From Desulforamulus hydrothermalis Lam5 = DSM 18033 (GTDB taxonomy: Bacteria; Bacillota; Desulfotomaculia; Desulfotomaculales; Desulfotomaculaceae), in the NCBI RefSeq assembly GCF_000315365.1, contig NZ_CAOS01000015.1:1-49863 (forward strand): a stretch of 49,863 bases of DNA, given 5' to 3'. The position numbers and the translations under genes were made by a program. The notes beneath the pieces were generated by a model. That model saw only the letters and a program-made list of their open reading frames with translations. It was not told the DNA's origin and did not search any database. Shown here in pieces: positions 40,683 through 49,847 of this stretch; positions within the stretch are counted from its first letter, which is position 1; each line of letters opens with the position of its first letter.

Positions 40683-42354
40683 GACCGGTGGCGGCATAAG
40701 CTACACCGTCTGCGGCGAATTTTTTCCGGAGGTTTACCCTGCCTTCCGCTCTCAAAAGTGGAGCCGCGGGATGGAGGATCCGTTAGACACCGAGATGCGG
40801 CTGTTCTGCTCCTGCACCCGCTGGGCCTTCAACCGGTTACAGGAAGATAATTCCCGCCCAGAGCTAAAGAAGCAGGGTCAAGGAACATTCAGCATAAACT
40901 CCCGCTATTGCGACGACGCCATACTGAAGGCCAAAGCCGTAATTGAATCGCAAACAGAGCTGCTGACACTGGAAATGGAAGAGACGGAAACGAAACTGGC
41001 CCGCGCCAAGAAGAAACTCAGTTGGGCAGAAAAAGACCTGGACAGGGCCGTTAAAGCAAACAATACGGCTAAAATCGAGGACTTTAAGCACACCGTACAC
41101 GGCCGCAAAGCCAGGGTAAAAAAGCTGGCTGACAAGCTGGACGAGCTAAAGGTCCACCGGGACAACGGCACCATACCAAAAGTAATTTTCGGGGGCCGTT
41201 CTCTGTGGAAGCGAGTGTGCAGAGGCAGGGTTTCGAGAGAAGAATGGCGGCAGGCCCGGCAGGACAGGCTATACGCCCGCGGCGACGAGACCAAAGGCGG
41301 CAACCCGAATCTCAAAATAAGCTGGCATAATGGAGAATTCACCCTGTCTGTGACCATCTCTCACCTGTCCGAACAGAAAGGGACAGACAAGAAGGGTAGA
41401 CCCATAATGACCAGGGCCCCCCGGGTAACGGGCAAGCTCTGGCTGCCTGAGAAGCACCGGCAAAAAGTGCTGGAGCTGCTCTTATCAGGTGTGCCTTACA
41501 CTGTGGAGCTAATCAAAGGTAGGGACAGCCGGTATAGGGTGCACATCACCTTGGCCGTTACAGCCCCCGTTTTAGTGACCAACCCCAACCAGGGTTACCT
41601 GGGTGTAGACACCAACCCCGACGGAGCAGCGCTGGCCAACGTCAGTTACACCGGACAGCCCACGCCCTGGCCGGAAGGTTTCACCGTACCCTATCCGAAA
41701 GCACTGCACAAATTCGCCGGGGAATTTCAGATAACCATGCACCCGAACGGTTTTCTTTACATCAAGGTACCAGAATTGTCCTACAGCCGGGGCTTCCGGC
41801 GCACGTACTTAATTGGCGTGCTTGCCAAAGTAGTGGTGGACACAGCTAAAACTTTAGGCAAACCCATCGCTTTAGAGAGCCTGGACTTCGGCAAAGACCG
41901 TTTTGACACCAACCGGAAATTCAACCGCATGGCGGCCAATTTTCCGTTCAAGAAGATGGTCGAGGCCGTCACCCGTAAAGCCTTCAAAGAAGGCGTCGGT
42001 GTAAAGCAAGTCTGGCCGGCGCACACGTCCACCATCGGCTATTACAAATACATGGAGCGTTACGGCATAACTATCCACCACGCCGCGGCATTAGTGATAG
42101 CCCGGCGGGCAATCGGTTTCAAAGAATACATAACCAAAGAGTTAAAGCAGAAAGTTCAGGCCGTCAAAGAGAAGCTGAGTCAAAAGGTAAATTCCTTGCC
42201 TGGGGAAGGAAGAGGGATGACCCGAAAGGTGAAGCAACTCTTCAAGCGGCTGGACGGAAAGATTTTTGTACACAACGGTTTGACCCGTTACAAACAGGAA
42301 TCGTTTCACTCTGTCTGGCATGACTTGAAACACCTTGCTTTATCAAGTAGGTGA
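40645..42354 (+). CDS. TnpB-like RuvC protein, variant without zinc finger
   Basis: This TnpB/OrfB-family protein has 569 residues, well above the usual ~400, with an inserted charged coiled-coil segment near residues 95-175. In TnpB the RuvC domain cuts DNA guided by the element's own RNA. RuvC-I Asp is present in QGYLGVDTNPDGAALANVS (about D322) and RuvC-II Glu in PIALESLDFGKDRF (about E411). The usual CxxC...CxxC zinc finger is absent. The RuvC-III region reads HTSTIGYYKYMERYGITIHH then AAALVIARRAIGF, with His where the catalytic Asp is expected. It may be a natural variant subfamily or nuclease-inactive. The GTG start has GGAGG nine bases upstream. Confidence 0.85.
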   Translation: MKKRKNNKKKPTKTGGGISYTVCGEFFPEVYPAFRSQKWSRGMEDPLDTEMRLFCSCTRWAFNRLQEDNSRPELKKQGQGTFSINSRYCDDAILKAKAVIESQTELLTLEMEETETKLARAKKKLSWAEKDLDRAVKANNTAKIEDFKHTVHGRKARVKKLADKLDELKVHRDNGTIPKVIFGGRSLWKRVCRGRVSREEWRQARQDRLYARGDETKGGNPNLKISWHNGEFTLSVTISHLSEQKGTDKKGRPIMTRAPRVTGKLWLPEKHRQKVLELLLSGVPYTVELIKGRDSRYRVHITLAVTAPVLVTNPNQGYLGVDTNPDGAALANVSYTGQPTPWPEGFTVPYPKALHKFAGEFQITMHPNGFLYIKVPELSYSRGFRRTYLIGVLAKVVVDTAKTLGKPIALESLDFGKDRFDTNRKFNRMAANFPFKKMVEAVTRKAFKEGVGVKQVWPAHTSTIGYYKYMERYGITIHHAAALVIARRAIGFKEYITKELKQKVQAVKEKLSQKVNSLPGEGRGMTRKVKQLFKRLDGKIFVHNGLTRYKQESFHSVWHDLKHLALSSR

Positions 42355-42605
42355 CCCCGTTTAGCCGGAGTACGGGAACAACCGGTAGGCCGCATCTAAC
42401 AGATTGCGGGAAGCAGAGCCGCAAGGCTTTTGCCGGACGGTCAACGCAAGACGGAAACCACCGTGGTTTTCCATATGGCCGCGTTTTGCGCCCGTAAAGC
42501 ACTGTTTTTCCGTCCGGGTGAGACTCCCGGGGCCGAGGCCCCCTGTCACCCCAGGGAAAATTTTTCATGGAGGTGTAAAGCCTGGTCATGGGGGGCCGGG
42601 TTTAC
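42355..42605 (+). ncRNA. Putative reRNA/omega-RNA region downstream of tnpB
   Basis: The 250 bases after tnpB are G/C-rich and highly self-complementary. CCGGACGG (42433-42440) pairs with CCGTCCGG (42510-42517), enclosing the local hairpin GGAAACCA/TGGTTTTCC. GGGTGA with TCACCC encloses GGGGCC/GGCCCC (42529-42542), and CCCGT/ACGGG lies at the start. TnpB guide RNAs come from this position of IS605/IS607 elements, running into the right end. The RNA's ends and guide are not determined. Confidence 0.5.
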
Positions 42606-42654
42606 AAAAATCTAACTATTGTTAGGTATTGTGAACTTTTTTGAACCAGGCGAT

Positions 42655-43416
42655 ATGATGAAAACCATTATGATTCACAGTTTGCATCAGGGCGAAGGAA
42701 AAACAAAAATTGCCAAGGAGTTGGCAGGATATACGCAACTGCAAGGGAAACGAGCATTACTGGCAGACCTCGATTTTATTACGGAGCCGCACAGCAGAGC
42801 ACTGGGGTTGCCCAGTTCGCCCAATTTACAAGACCTGCTGCAGGAAATAACCGCCGCCGCCAAAGAAAAACCTTATTTTGCCGTCCAGCTGGGGGAGGAA
42901 AAACTGGAGCAATACCTGCTCACTCATCATAGCGGTCTTAAAGTATTATCCAGCGAAAATGCCAAGCACCTGGCTGAGGATGAAGAAATTGCACAAAAAA
43001 TCAGAACGGTAGTAAGAAATCTTAAACAACTCCCCTATGATTTAATGGTTATTGATACCGACAGCAGCAACCGTGACTACAACCAGGCGGTGCTGGAGGA
43101 AACGGATCAAGTGCTGATTGTTATGGACAATTTCCGATACAACGTAAAAGATCTCATCCTTTACTTGCATAAATTACAGGATATGGATTATTCCACCGAC
43201 AACTTTAAAATAGTACTGAACAAGGTCCCTGATCCGGTGCATGTTACCATTGATGAAATTGAAAAGGAGACGGGTTTACCGGTTATCGGTATTGTACCGG
43301 TTTTGGATAAGACCCCCCTCCCCCCTCAAGAAACTGAAAACGTCTACCTGAACGTAGCAAATCCCAATAATGTTGAATTTATTGCTGCCATTAAGAAAAT
43401 TGTCGATGTTTTATAA
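42655..43416 (+). CDS. ParA/MinD-superfamily ATPase (CpsD/SIMIBI type)
   Basis: This P-loop ATPase has about 254 residues. The deviant Walker A is MIHSLHQGEGKTKIAKELAG; the signature Lys of classical ParA (KGGxGKT) is replaced by His. Walker A' is ALLADLDFITEPHS, and Walker B is YDLMVIDTDSSNRDYNQ. Such proteins position plasmids, chromosomes, flagella or large assemblies at the membrane or nucleoid, and the target here is not evident. Either of two adjacent ATGs (42655, 42658) may start it; the only ribosome binding site is a weak CCAGG. The IS607-type element ends just upstream, possibly cutting it off from its original promoter. The convergent neighbour encodes a coiled-coil protein. Confidence 0.82.
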   Translation: MMKTIMIHSLHQGEGKTKIAKELAGYTQLQGKRALLADLDFITEPHSRALGLPSSPNLQDLLQEITAAAKEKPYFAVQLGEEKLEQYLLTHHSGLKVLSSENAKHLAEDEEIAQKIRTVVRNLKQLPYDLMVIDTDSSNRDYNQAVLEETDQVLIVMDNFRYNVKDLILYLHKLQDMDYSTDNFKIVLNKVPDPVHVTIDEIEKETGLPVIGIVPVLDKTPLPPQETENVYLNVANPNNVEFIAAIKKIVDVL

Positions 43417-43455
43417 AAATTACCCAGGCAGGTGATCATAACCTGACAAAAGTAG

Positions 43456-43479
43456 AGGGTGCACCTTTTGGTGCACCCT
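43456..43479. terminator. Bidirectional terminator between convergent genes
   Basis: AGGGTGCACC (43456-43465), TTTT and GGTGCACCCT (43470-43479) form a perfect 10-bp stem. It ends both the ParA-like gene and, overlapping its stop codon, the coiled-coil gene. Confidence 0.8.
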
Positions 43480-44854
43480 ACCATCCAAACAGATTACATA
43501 TTTTATTAAAAAATCTTACCAGGGGGCGGTTTAATTGAGCTTCTAATTCTTGCTTTTCCGATTGCAGCCGGCTTAGTTCTTGTTGGGTCAGGCGCAGGGA
43601 TTTTTGCAAATCCTCCCCTCCCTCTAAAGCCTCTTTTAAATCATTACTAAGGGTATGAATATCCTGTTTTAATTTGCGTTCTTCCAGGTTAGCCAGCTCT
43701 TGGTATTTTTCAATTTTTTGCTTCAGTTCAACAATCTCCGTTTGTAATTCTGCCACCCTGGTGCTGTAACGTTCCTTAAGTTCGGCCAGGCGGGCTTTGT
43801 TTTCCCGATCACGTTCTTTATATTGTTGTAGTTTAGAAAACAAACCTTCTAAACTGGACTGATTTTTTTCAGCCGTATCCTTTAAACGCCTGTTTTCGGT
43901 TTCTAACTCTTTGCACTTGCGAACCCATAATCTACACTGGTAAAGAATGCTGTTAGCTTTATTTTCGGTTCTTTCTAACTCGTGACGATAACGAAGAATT
44001 TCTTTTTTGCGCATATTAAGCAATAAATCTTTTTCAGACAGTTGGGTAGCCAGGTGATTGTACTGTTCAATTACCGAAGCTCGTTGAGCCATAGCTGCGG
44101 CTGCTTCTCTCTGGGCGGCCCCCAACTCCTGCAGTTGATGTGTCAAATGCTCATTTTTTTGCAGCAGCTTTTCCCTATCCTGCTGCCATTGTTTTTTCTG
44201 TCTGTTTAATATTTTCAAGTAACGTTTAACCAGCTCATCATATAATATATGTGCCGATTGATTATAATTCCAAATATCACTTACTCTTTCAAAATAAGGA
44301 AATTTACTTAATACTTGCTGAACAGCAGCTCCGGTGGTGGGACGCCATTCATTTACACACTCAAAAACCTGTTGGCCGGATAAGCCTCCCGGGTGCATTT
44401 TAAGTGCTTTAATTACCAAATGCTTTAAAGAATACTGATCTGCTTCCACATTCCATTCAGTTAAACCCCAACTGCCGTTATCCAGCTGGACAAACCTGCC
44501 ATCAGGCATTAAGGCGGCTTCTTCAGCTAACTTCCTAATCCTTTTCTTTCTTGCCACCTGGTTGGTTACTACTTGCCGCAAACCGATGGGCTGCTGTCTT
44601 TTAATCAACATTTGGTAAAAATGATCATTTTCCGGATAACCCTGCAATTTTAACCGCCATTTACCGCTTTCGTCAGTGTAAAAACAAGCGTGCTGTTTCA
44701 GACACAGTTTTATTTTTTCAATTACTTGTTCGGCAGAATAGTCTTGCAACATCCTTTTCTGAACGTAGGGTGCAATTTCTTCTACAGATAATCCATCAAA
44801 AAAGAAGAGCGTCTTTTTTAAAACGTCGGTTAAAGAATTTAATTTGGCAGTCAC
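43478..44854 (-). CDS. Winged-helix (HARE-HTH-like) plus long coiled-coil protein
   Basis: This protein has 458 residues and no recognised family name. Residues 1-70 and about 140-205 each resemble small winged-helix HARE-HTH-like units (LFFFDGLSVEEIAPYVQKRM with KWRLKLQGY; LKMHPGGLSGQQVFECVNEW), and a middle part includes GRFVQLDNGSWGLTEW. From about 210 to 440 the sequence is heptad-rich, with many Glu, Lys, Leu and Gln, and is surely a long coiled coil. It ends with an amphipathic PLVRFFNKICNLFGW that could bind a membrane or partner. It could be a DNA- or protein-tethering scaffold, perhaps working with the convergent ParA-like ATPase; that is a guess from position. The start is a GTG with AAGGTG about ten bases upstream. 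Confidence 0.6.
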   Translation of the reverse strand: MTAKLNSLTDVLKKTLFFFDGLSVEEIAPYVQKRMLQDYSAEQVIEKIKLCLKQHACFYTDESGKWRLKLQGYPENDHFYQMLIKRQQPIGLRQVVTNQVARKKRIRKLAEEAALMPDGRFVQLDNGSWGLTEWNVEADQYSLKHLVIKALKMHPGGLSGQQVFECVNEWRPTTGAAVQQVLSKFPYFERVSDIWNYNQSAHILYDELVKRYLKILNRQKKQWQQDREKLLQKNEHLTHQLQELGAAQREAAAAMAQRASVIEQYNHLATQLSEKDLLLNMRKKEILRYRHELERTENKANSILYQCRLWVRKCKELETENRRLKDTAEKNQSSLEGLFSKLQQYKERDRENKARLAELKERYSTRVAELQTEIVELKQKIEKYQELANLEERKLKQDIHTLSNDLKEALEGGEDLQKSLRLTQQELSRLQSEKQELEAQLNRPLVRFFNKICNLFGW

Positions 44855-45221
44855 CGAAACCCATCACCTTCCTGTACTATAATTAAACGGCAGAAATGGA
44901 ATTATATTCCTTTTTATCAATAGATATTCCCCTTCAGGTTTCAGTTCCCTGCTCTCTGTCTGTAAAATTTTTCCTACAAGTTTCGTTACTTCTTTACACA
45001 GTAATCCTTATCCACTAATATCTTTAAAGATGTTTGTCTTATTTCTGAAAAAAAGACTGACAGATGTCAAACTACAAAACTTTAGTGCAAGAACCATCTC
45101 TAATTTATTTGCTTGATGCTTGTAAATTTAGGCACAATTAACATATAATAAAGTTAAGTGGTTATTTTTTTAACCTAAACGGTAGTAATACCTGTCTAAA
45201 CTGTTATAAGGGGGGAGAACC
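44855..45221 (+). promoter_or_regulatory. Divergent intergenic region with acuA promoter
   Basis: No gene is visible in these 367 A/T-rich bases. TTGTAA (45120-45125), an 18-base spacer and a perfect TATAAT (45144-45149) form a good sigma-A promoter about 73 bases before the acuA start. The 5' untranslated part may bind a regulator, but I see no clear operator. For the minus-strand coiled-coil gene only weak boxes are present. Confidence 0.55.
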
Positions 45222-45884
45222 ATGAGTATTGCCATTCGTTCTGACGCCGGCGATCTAAATAAAAATGCCGTGGTAAAATTGGAAAACGGTGTGCTCAGAA
45301 CCGCCCGGGGCATTATTCACATGGAAGGCCCCTGCAGCAGTGATTATATTGCGCGCCTGACTATGGACAGCGGTCTCAAGAATTTTCGCCCCCCCGCCCG
45401 TCAACAGGAAGCATTAATGTTGATTTCTAACCTTCCGGAAGGTAAGGTTTTTATCGCCAGGCACCAGGATAAAATTATTGGTTATGTAACCTTCCATGCA
45501 CCTGATGAATACAGCCGCTGGAGCAAGCATCCTTACATTCTTGAATTGGGCGCTGTAGAGGTCAGTCCGGAATGGAGAAACGACAGAATAGCCCATTACC
45601 TGCTAACAGAGGCCTTCTCCCATGACTTTGTTGAAAATCATATTATAATTACCATTGAATTTTGCTGGCACTGGGATTTGAAGAACAGTGGCTTAACCAT
45701 GATGAACTATCAAAAAATGTTAACCAGGCTTTTCTCTGCTGTGGGGTTAGTCAAAAGGGCCACCGACGATCCTGATATTACCGAGCATCCCGCCAATGTT
45801 ATGATGGTACGCTTTGGTAAAAAGATTCCCAAAGAGGCCATTCAACGGTTTGAAGAGCTAACTTTTCTAAATCGCAGTTTATAA
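45222..45884 (+). CDS. acuA: AcuA-type protein acetyltransferase (GNAT)
   Basis: This GNAT acetyltransferase has 220 residues and closely follows B. subtilis AcuA, which acetylates and inactivates acetyl-CoA synthetase on its catalytic Lys. Family stretches are IIHMEGPCSSDYIARLTM, FRPPARQQEALMLISNLPEG, VFIARHQDKIIGYVTFHAPD, LELGAVEVSPEWRND (the acetyl-CoA site), IEFCWHWDLKNSGLTMMNYQ and RATDDPDITEHPANVMM. The RND in the acetyl-CoA loop replaces the common RGxG, so the loop is slightly atypical. In B. subtilis acuA is in an operon with acuB and acuC; here it stands alone, with an AcuC-like gene 28 kb away. GGGGGGAG precedes the ATG. Confidence 0.88.
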   Translation: MSIAIRSDAGDLNKNAVVKLENGVLRTARGIIHMEGPCSSDYIARLTMDSGLKNFRPPARQQEALMLISNLPEGKVFIARHQDKIIGYVTFHAPDEYSRWSKHPYILELGAVEVSPEWRNDRIAHYLLTEAFSHDFVENHIIITIEFCWHWDLKNSGLTMMNYQKMLTRLFSAVGLVKRATDDPDITEHPANVMMVRFGKKIPKEAIQRFEELTFLNRSL

Positions 45885-45924
45885 AATGAACTGACCACAA
45901 TTTTGTTTTAATTCTATCAGCCAA

Positions 45925-45956
45925 GAAACCCGTACCATTCCGGTGGTACGGGTTTC
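45925..45956. terminator. Bidirectional terminator between acuA and guaB
   Basis: GAAACCCGTACCA and TGGTACGGGTTTC form a perfect 13-bp stem around a short loop, followed by TTATT. It serves the convergent acuA and guaB genes. Confidence 0.9.
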
Positions 45957-45979
45957 TTATTGCCGGTTATGCTGCTATT

Positions 45980-47485
<1,506 letters not shown>

Positions 47486-47599
47486 TTATTATAGCACAGG
47501 TATGTTCAGGTTGCCAGAAAATCATTGTTAAAAATGTTTTTTTGTATACAATTTGACATGCTTAAGCAACTGATTAAGCAGTACCCTCCGGAAAAAAAC

Positions 47600-47646
47600 A
47601 AGACTCCTCCCGTTAACTAACAGGAACTGAGTCTTTTATCTTTAGG
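47600..47646 (-). terminator. Intrinsic terminator of the small HTH gene
   Basis: GACTC and GAGTC with inner GTTA/TAAC pairing form the hairpin; on the minus strand TTGTTTTTTT follows. It starts five bases after the stop of the gene at 47651. Confidence 0.75.
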
Positions 47647-47650
47647 CGCT

Positions 47651-47875
47651 TTAATCCTGACCCATGATGGAGCCAATGCCATGGGTCCAAAAATGCTCTT
47701 TTAAGTAACCAATACATTTTGGCGTCACGCCAAACTCCTTAGCCATTTCTTCATCCGAGCGATTATTTTTGATACCTTCAATGAGGGCATCAAAATCTAC
47801 CCCTACTTCACTGGCCTTGGTTTGCAGACTGGGTTCTGTACTCCATGGTACTCTGGACCGAATAAACTCTTCCAT
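47651..47875 (-). CDS. Small helix-turn-helix domain protein, 74 residues
   Basis: This 74-residue protein has a C-terminal half reading SDEEMAKEFGVTPKCIGYLK then EHFWTHGIGS, which looks like a small helix-turn-helix of the resolvase/Trp-repressor kind. The N-terminal ~35 residues are unassigned. It has a good GGGAGG ribosome binding site, nine bases before the ATG, and its own terminator, so it is a real gene. Its promoter should lie in the gap up to cobC. The target and role are unknown. Confidence 0.7.
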   Translation of the reverse strand: MEEFIRSRVPWSTEPSLQTKASEVGVDFDALIEGIKNNRSDEEMAKEFGVTPKCIGYLKEHFWTHGIGSIMGQD

Positions 47876-47960
47876 GTTAACTTCCTCCCTGCTGACTTGT
47901 TATGCCTAGTCTTTCACAGGGTGATACAGATTATCCAAGAAAGAGTTGCAGCCCAGCACA

Positions 47961-48596
47961 CTATTTTTCATGTAAATGACAGGTATCATTATACAATTCC
48001 AGCACTGCTTTTTCCGGACCGTCATATGCAAGAACTGTCAGTGATAAATTGTCCATCCGTAACTGCCAAAAGCAATTTAAGTCCAGGCCAAGGGCTAATC
48101 CCACTATTACCCGGATCACACCGCCGTGCGTGGCCAGTAATACGGTTTCTCCCGCATGGCGCATAACTAACTCAGTCACTGCTTTGCTGCAGCGATCCAC
48201 CACCTGCTGCAAACTCTCCCCGTCGGGAATCGTTATAGTTAACGGGCTGGCCCACCAACGGGCACTTAGTTCGCCGTATGTTTCTGCAATTTCCTTAAAG
48301 GTAAGACCTTCCCAGCGGCCAAAATTGATTTCACGTAAAGCAGGCAAGCTGTAAACCGTCCCTTGATGTGGTTCTGCCAGGATCACGGCGGTTTCTCGGG
48401 CCCGGGACAAATCACTGCTGTAAAAAGCATCTATTTTCTGCTTGCTGAGACGATCCGCCAAGGCTTTGGCCTGTTCTCTGCCGCGTTGGGACAGTGGTAT
48501 ATCAGAATGACCTTGAAATTTGCCCCCGGCATTCCAGGCTGTCTCGCCATGGCGCACCAGGTATAGCCTGGTTCTCAACGCTATCAACCCTTTCAT
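47961..48596 (-). CDS. cobC: Histidine phosphatase, alpha-ribazole phosphatase type (CobC)
   Basis: This is a histidine phosphatase (phosphoglycerate mutase-like) of about 211 residues. The catalytic RHG is in LYLVRHGETAWN, with FYSSDLSRARETA and LLATHGGVIRVIV carrying the other active-site residues. The family includes CobC, which removes the 5' phosphate of alpha-ribazole or of adenosylcobalamin 5'-phosphate in cobalamin assembly. The assignment rests on the 4-base overlap with cobU. The ATG at 48596 overlaps the cobU stop; a TTG at 48578 with AAAGGG nine bases upstream is an alternative start. Confidence 0.82.
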   Translation of the reverse strand: MKGLIALRTRLYLVRHGETAWNAGGKFQGHSDIPLSQRGREQAKALADRLSKQKIDAFYSSDLSRARETAVILAEPHQGTVYSLPALREINFGRWEGLTFKEIAETYGELSARWWASPLTITIPDGESLQQVVDRCSKAVTELVMRHAGETVLLATHGGVIRVIVGLALGLDLNCFWQLRMDNLSLTVLAYDGPEKAVLELYNDTCHLHEK

Positions 48597-49180
48597 AAAC
48601 TATTAGATCCTGCCAGAGATTTTAAGGCAATGGGCAAGCCGGCCGCCACAAAGTAAACCTCATCGGCCAAATGTGCTATCACCTGGTTGGCTGACCCGGC
48701 GATATCCCGGAAAGTGCGTCCCAGAGGGGTATCAGGCACTATGCCCAGCCCTACTTCATTGCTCACCACCAGTACAGAGGAACCACAATTCCGGCAGACT
48801 GCAGCCAATTGCGTCACTTTATTTAATATATATTTTTCTTGCTCCGGCGCCGTTCTGCCGTGGAAAGGGCTGTTGTCATTTAAAAGTAAATTGGTCAGCC
48901 AGAGAGTAAGGCAATCCAGCAGTATAACATGATACCGCTTGGCTTGTTTTTGTATAACTTCAATAACCTGCAACGGTTCTTCCACCGTATCCCAAACAGC
49001 CGGTCGTCCGGTGCGGTGCAACTGCACCCGCCGGGCCATTTCCTCATCATATACAGTGGCGGTGGCAAGATAAAGAACTTTTTCTCCCAGCTGTTGAGCC
49101 AGATTTTCAGCAAACCGGCTTTTGCCGCTGCGACTGCCGCCTAAAACCAAAAATAGTTTGCCTTGCTGACATGATTTCAT
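48593..49180 (-). CDS. cobU: Adenosylcobinamide kinase/guanylyltransferase (CobU)
   Basis: This bifunctional enzyme of the late cobalamin pathway phosphorylates adenosylcobinamide and then attaches GMP to make adenosylcobinamide-GDP. It has 195 residues. The P-loop is LFLVLGGSRSGKSRFAENLA; KVLYLATATVYDEEMARRVQ with the conserved HRTGRPAVWDTVEEP follows, and VLVVSNEVGLGIVPDTPLGR is near the end. The active-site His is in the HR of QLHRTGRP. GGAAGG lies five bases before the ATG. It overlaps cobC, and no cobS or cobT is present in the window. Confidence 0.94.
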   Translation of the reverse strand: MKSCQQGKLFLVLGGSRSGKSRFAENLAQQLGEKVLYLATATVYDEEMARRVQLHRTGRPAVWDTVEEPLQVIEVIQKQAKRYHVILLDCLTLWLTNLLLNDNSPFHGRTAPEQEKYILNKVTQLAAVCRNCGSSVLVVSNEVGLGIVPDTPLGRTFRDIAGSANQVIAHLADEVYFVAAGLPIALKSLAGSNSL

Positions 49181-49313
49181 AACAACCTTCCTTACTCCTA
49201 CCAGGTATAAATTTCTTTGTCTTGCTAAATGTGTTATATTAATGCTATTACATTTCTGCCCTTACCCCTTATTATCCTGCTTATGGCACAGCCCGGCTGC
49301 AAGGGAGGAAAAA

Positions 49314-49847
49314 TTGTTGCTTTTAAATCGCCTTAAACAATTCTGGCACGCTCTTTTCAGTCAAGTGGGCCCTGAAGAAACTGCGTTTATTAAAAAATAT
49401 TTAGATGCCCGGGAACAATCGCTGTTTTGGGCCATGGACCGGCCAACCCAAACTCACTGTATCAGAGTAGCCCGCACCTGCCTTAATTTATTAAAAAACT
49501 GTCAAACCCTTGAGGTTAACCAAAATATTTTGCTTAAATCAGCCCTACTGCACGACCTGGGCAAACCAGCCCGTCTCATCAAAACAAGGGACCGGGTTCT
49601 TATTGTCATATTAAGCACATTGGCCCCCGCACTGTATCAATATATCCTGCAGGGTAAGTTGGGGCAGGGGCGTTTTTACCGGGCAGCTGCGGCTCATGCC
49701 AACCATTGTCTGGCAGGTGCCCGGAGGGCCGAGCAAGCCGGCCTGCCGCCGGCCGTAATTTACCTTATAGCCAACCACCACCGGCCGGAGCAAGCCGGAG
49801 ACCCGCCGGAGTTAACGCTGCTGCGCCAAGCAGATGCTTTAAATTAA
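49314..49847 (+). CDS. HD-domain phosphohydrolase
   Basis: This HD-domain protein has about 177 residues. The metal-binding HD is in SALLHDLGKPAR, with an earlier His in TQTHCIRVARTCL and later His in AAAHANHCLAGARR and YLIANHHRPEQAG. Such proteins often hydrolyse nucleotides or cyclic dinucleotides, but this short type has no output or sensor domain to indicate its role. The TTG at 49314 is chosen because AGGGAGG lies five bases upstream; a longer frame from 49242 has no ribosome binding site. It is divergent from cobU and ends 16 bases before the window end, so it is complete. Confidence 0.78.
   Translation: MLLLNRLKQFWHALFSQVGPEETAFIKKYLDAREQSLFWAMDRPTQTHCIRVARTCLNLLKNCQTLEVNQNILLKSALLHDLGKPARLIKTRDRVLIVILSTLAPALYQYILQGKLGQGRFYRAAAAHANHCLAGARRAEQAGLPPAVIYLIANHHRPEQAGDPPELTLLRQADALN

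Larger units (their letters stand above)
39960..42605 (+). mobile_element. IS607-type element (tnpA, tnpB, 3' structured RNA); ends approximate
   Basis: A serine-recombinase gene overlaps a tnpB gene by 38 bases, and a G/C-rich structured stretch of about 250 bases follows. This is the layout of IS607-family elements, which move by a circular intermediate without target duplication. The ends cannot be placed from one copy. The left end lies upstream of 40014 and downstream of the EamA gene, the right end before the ParA-like gene at 42655. The element sits directly in front of that gene, where a promoter would be expected. Base composition is more G/C-rich than the A/T-rich flanks, which suggests recent arrival. 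Confidence 0.75.
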
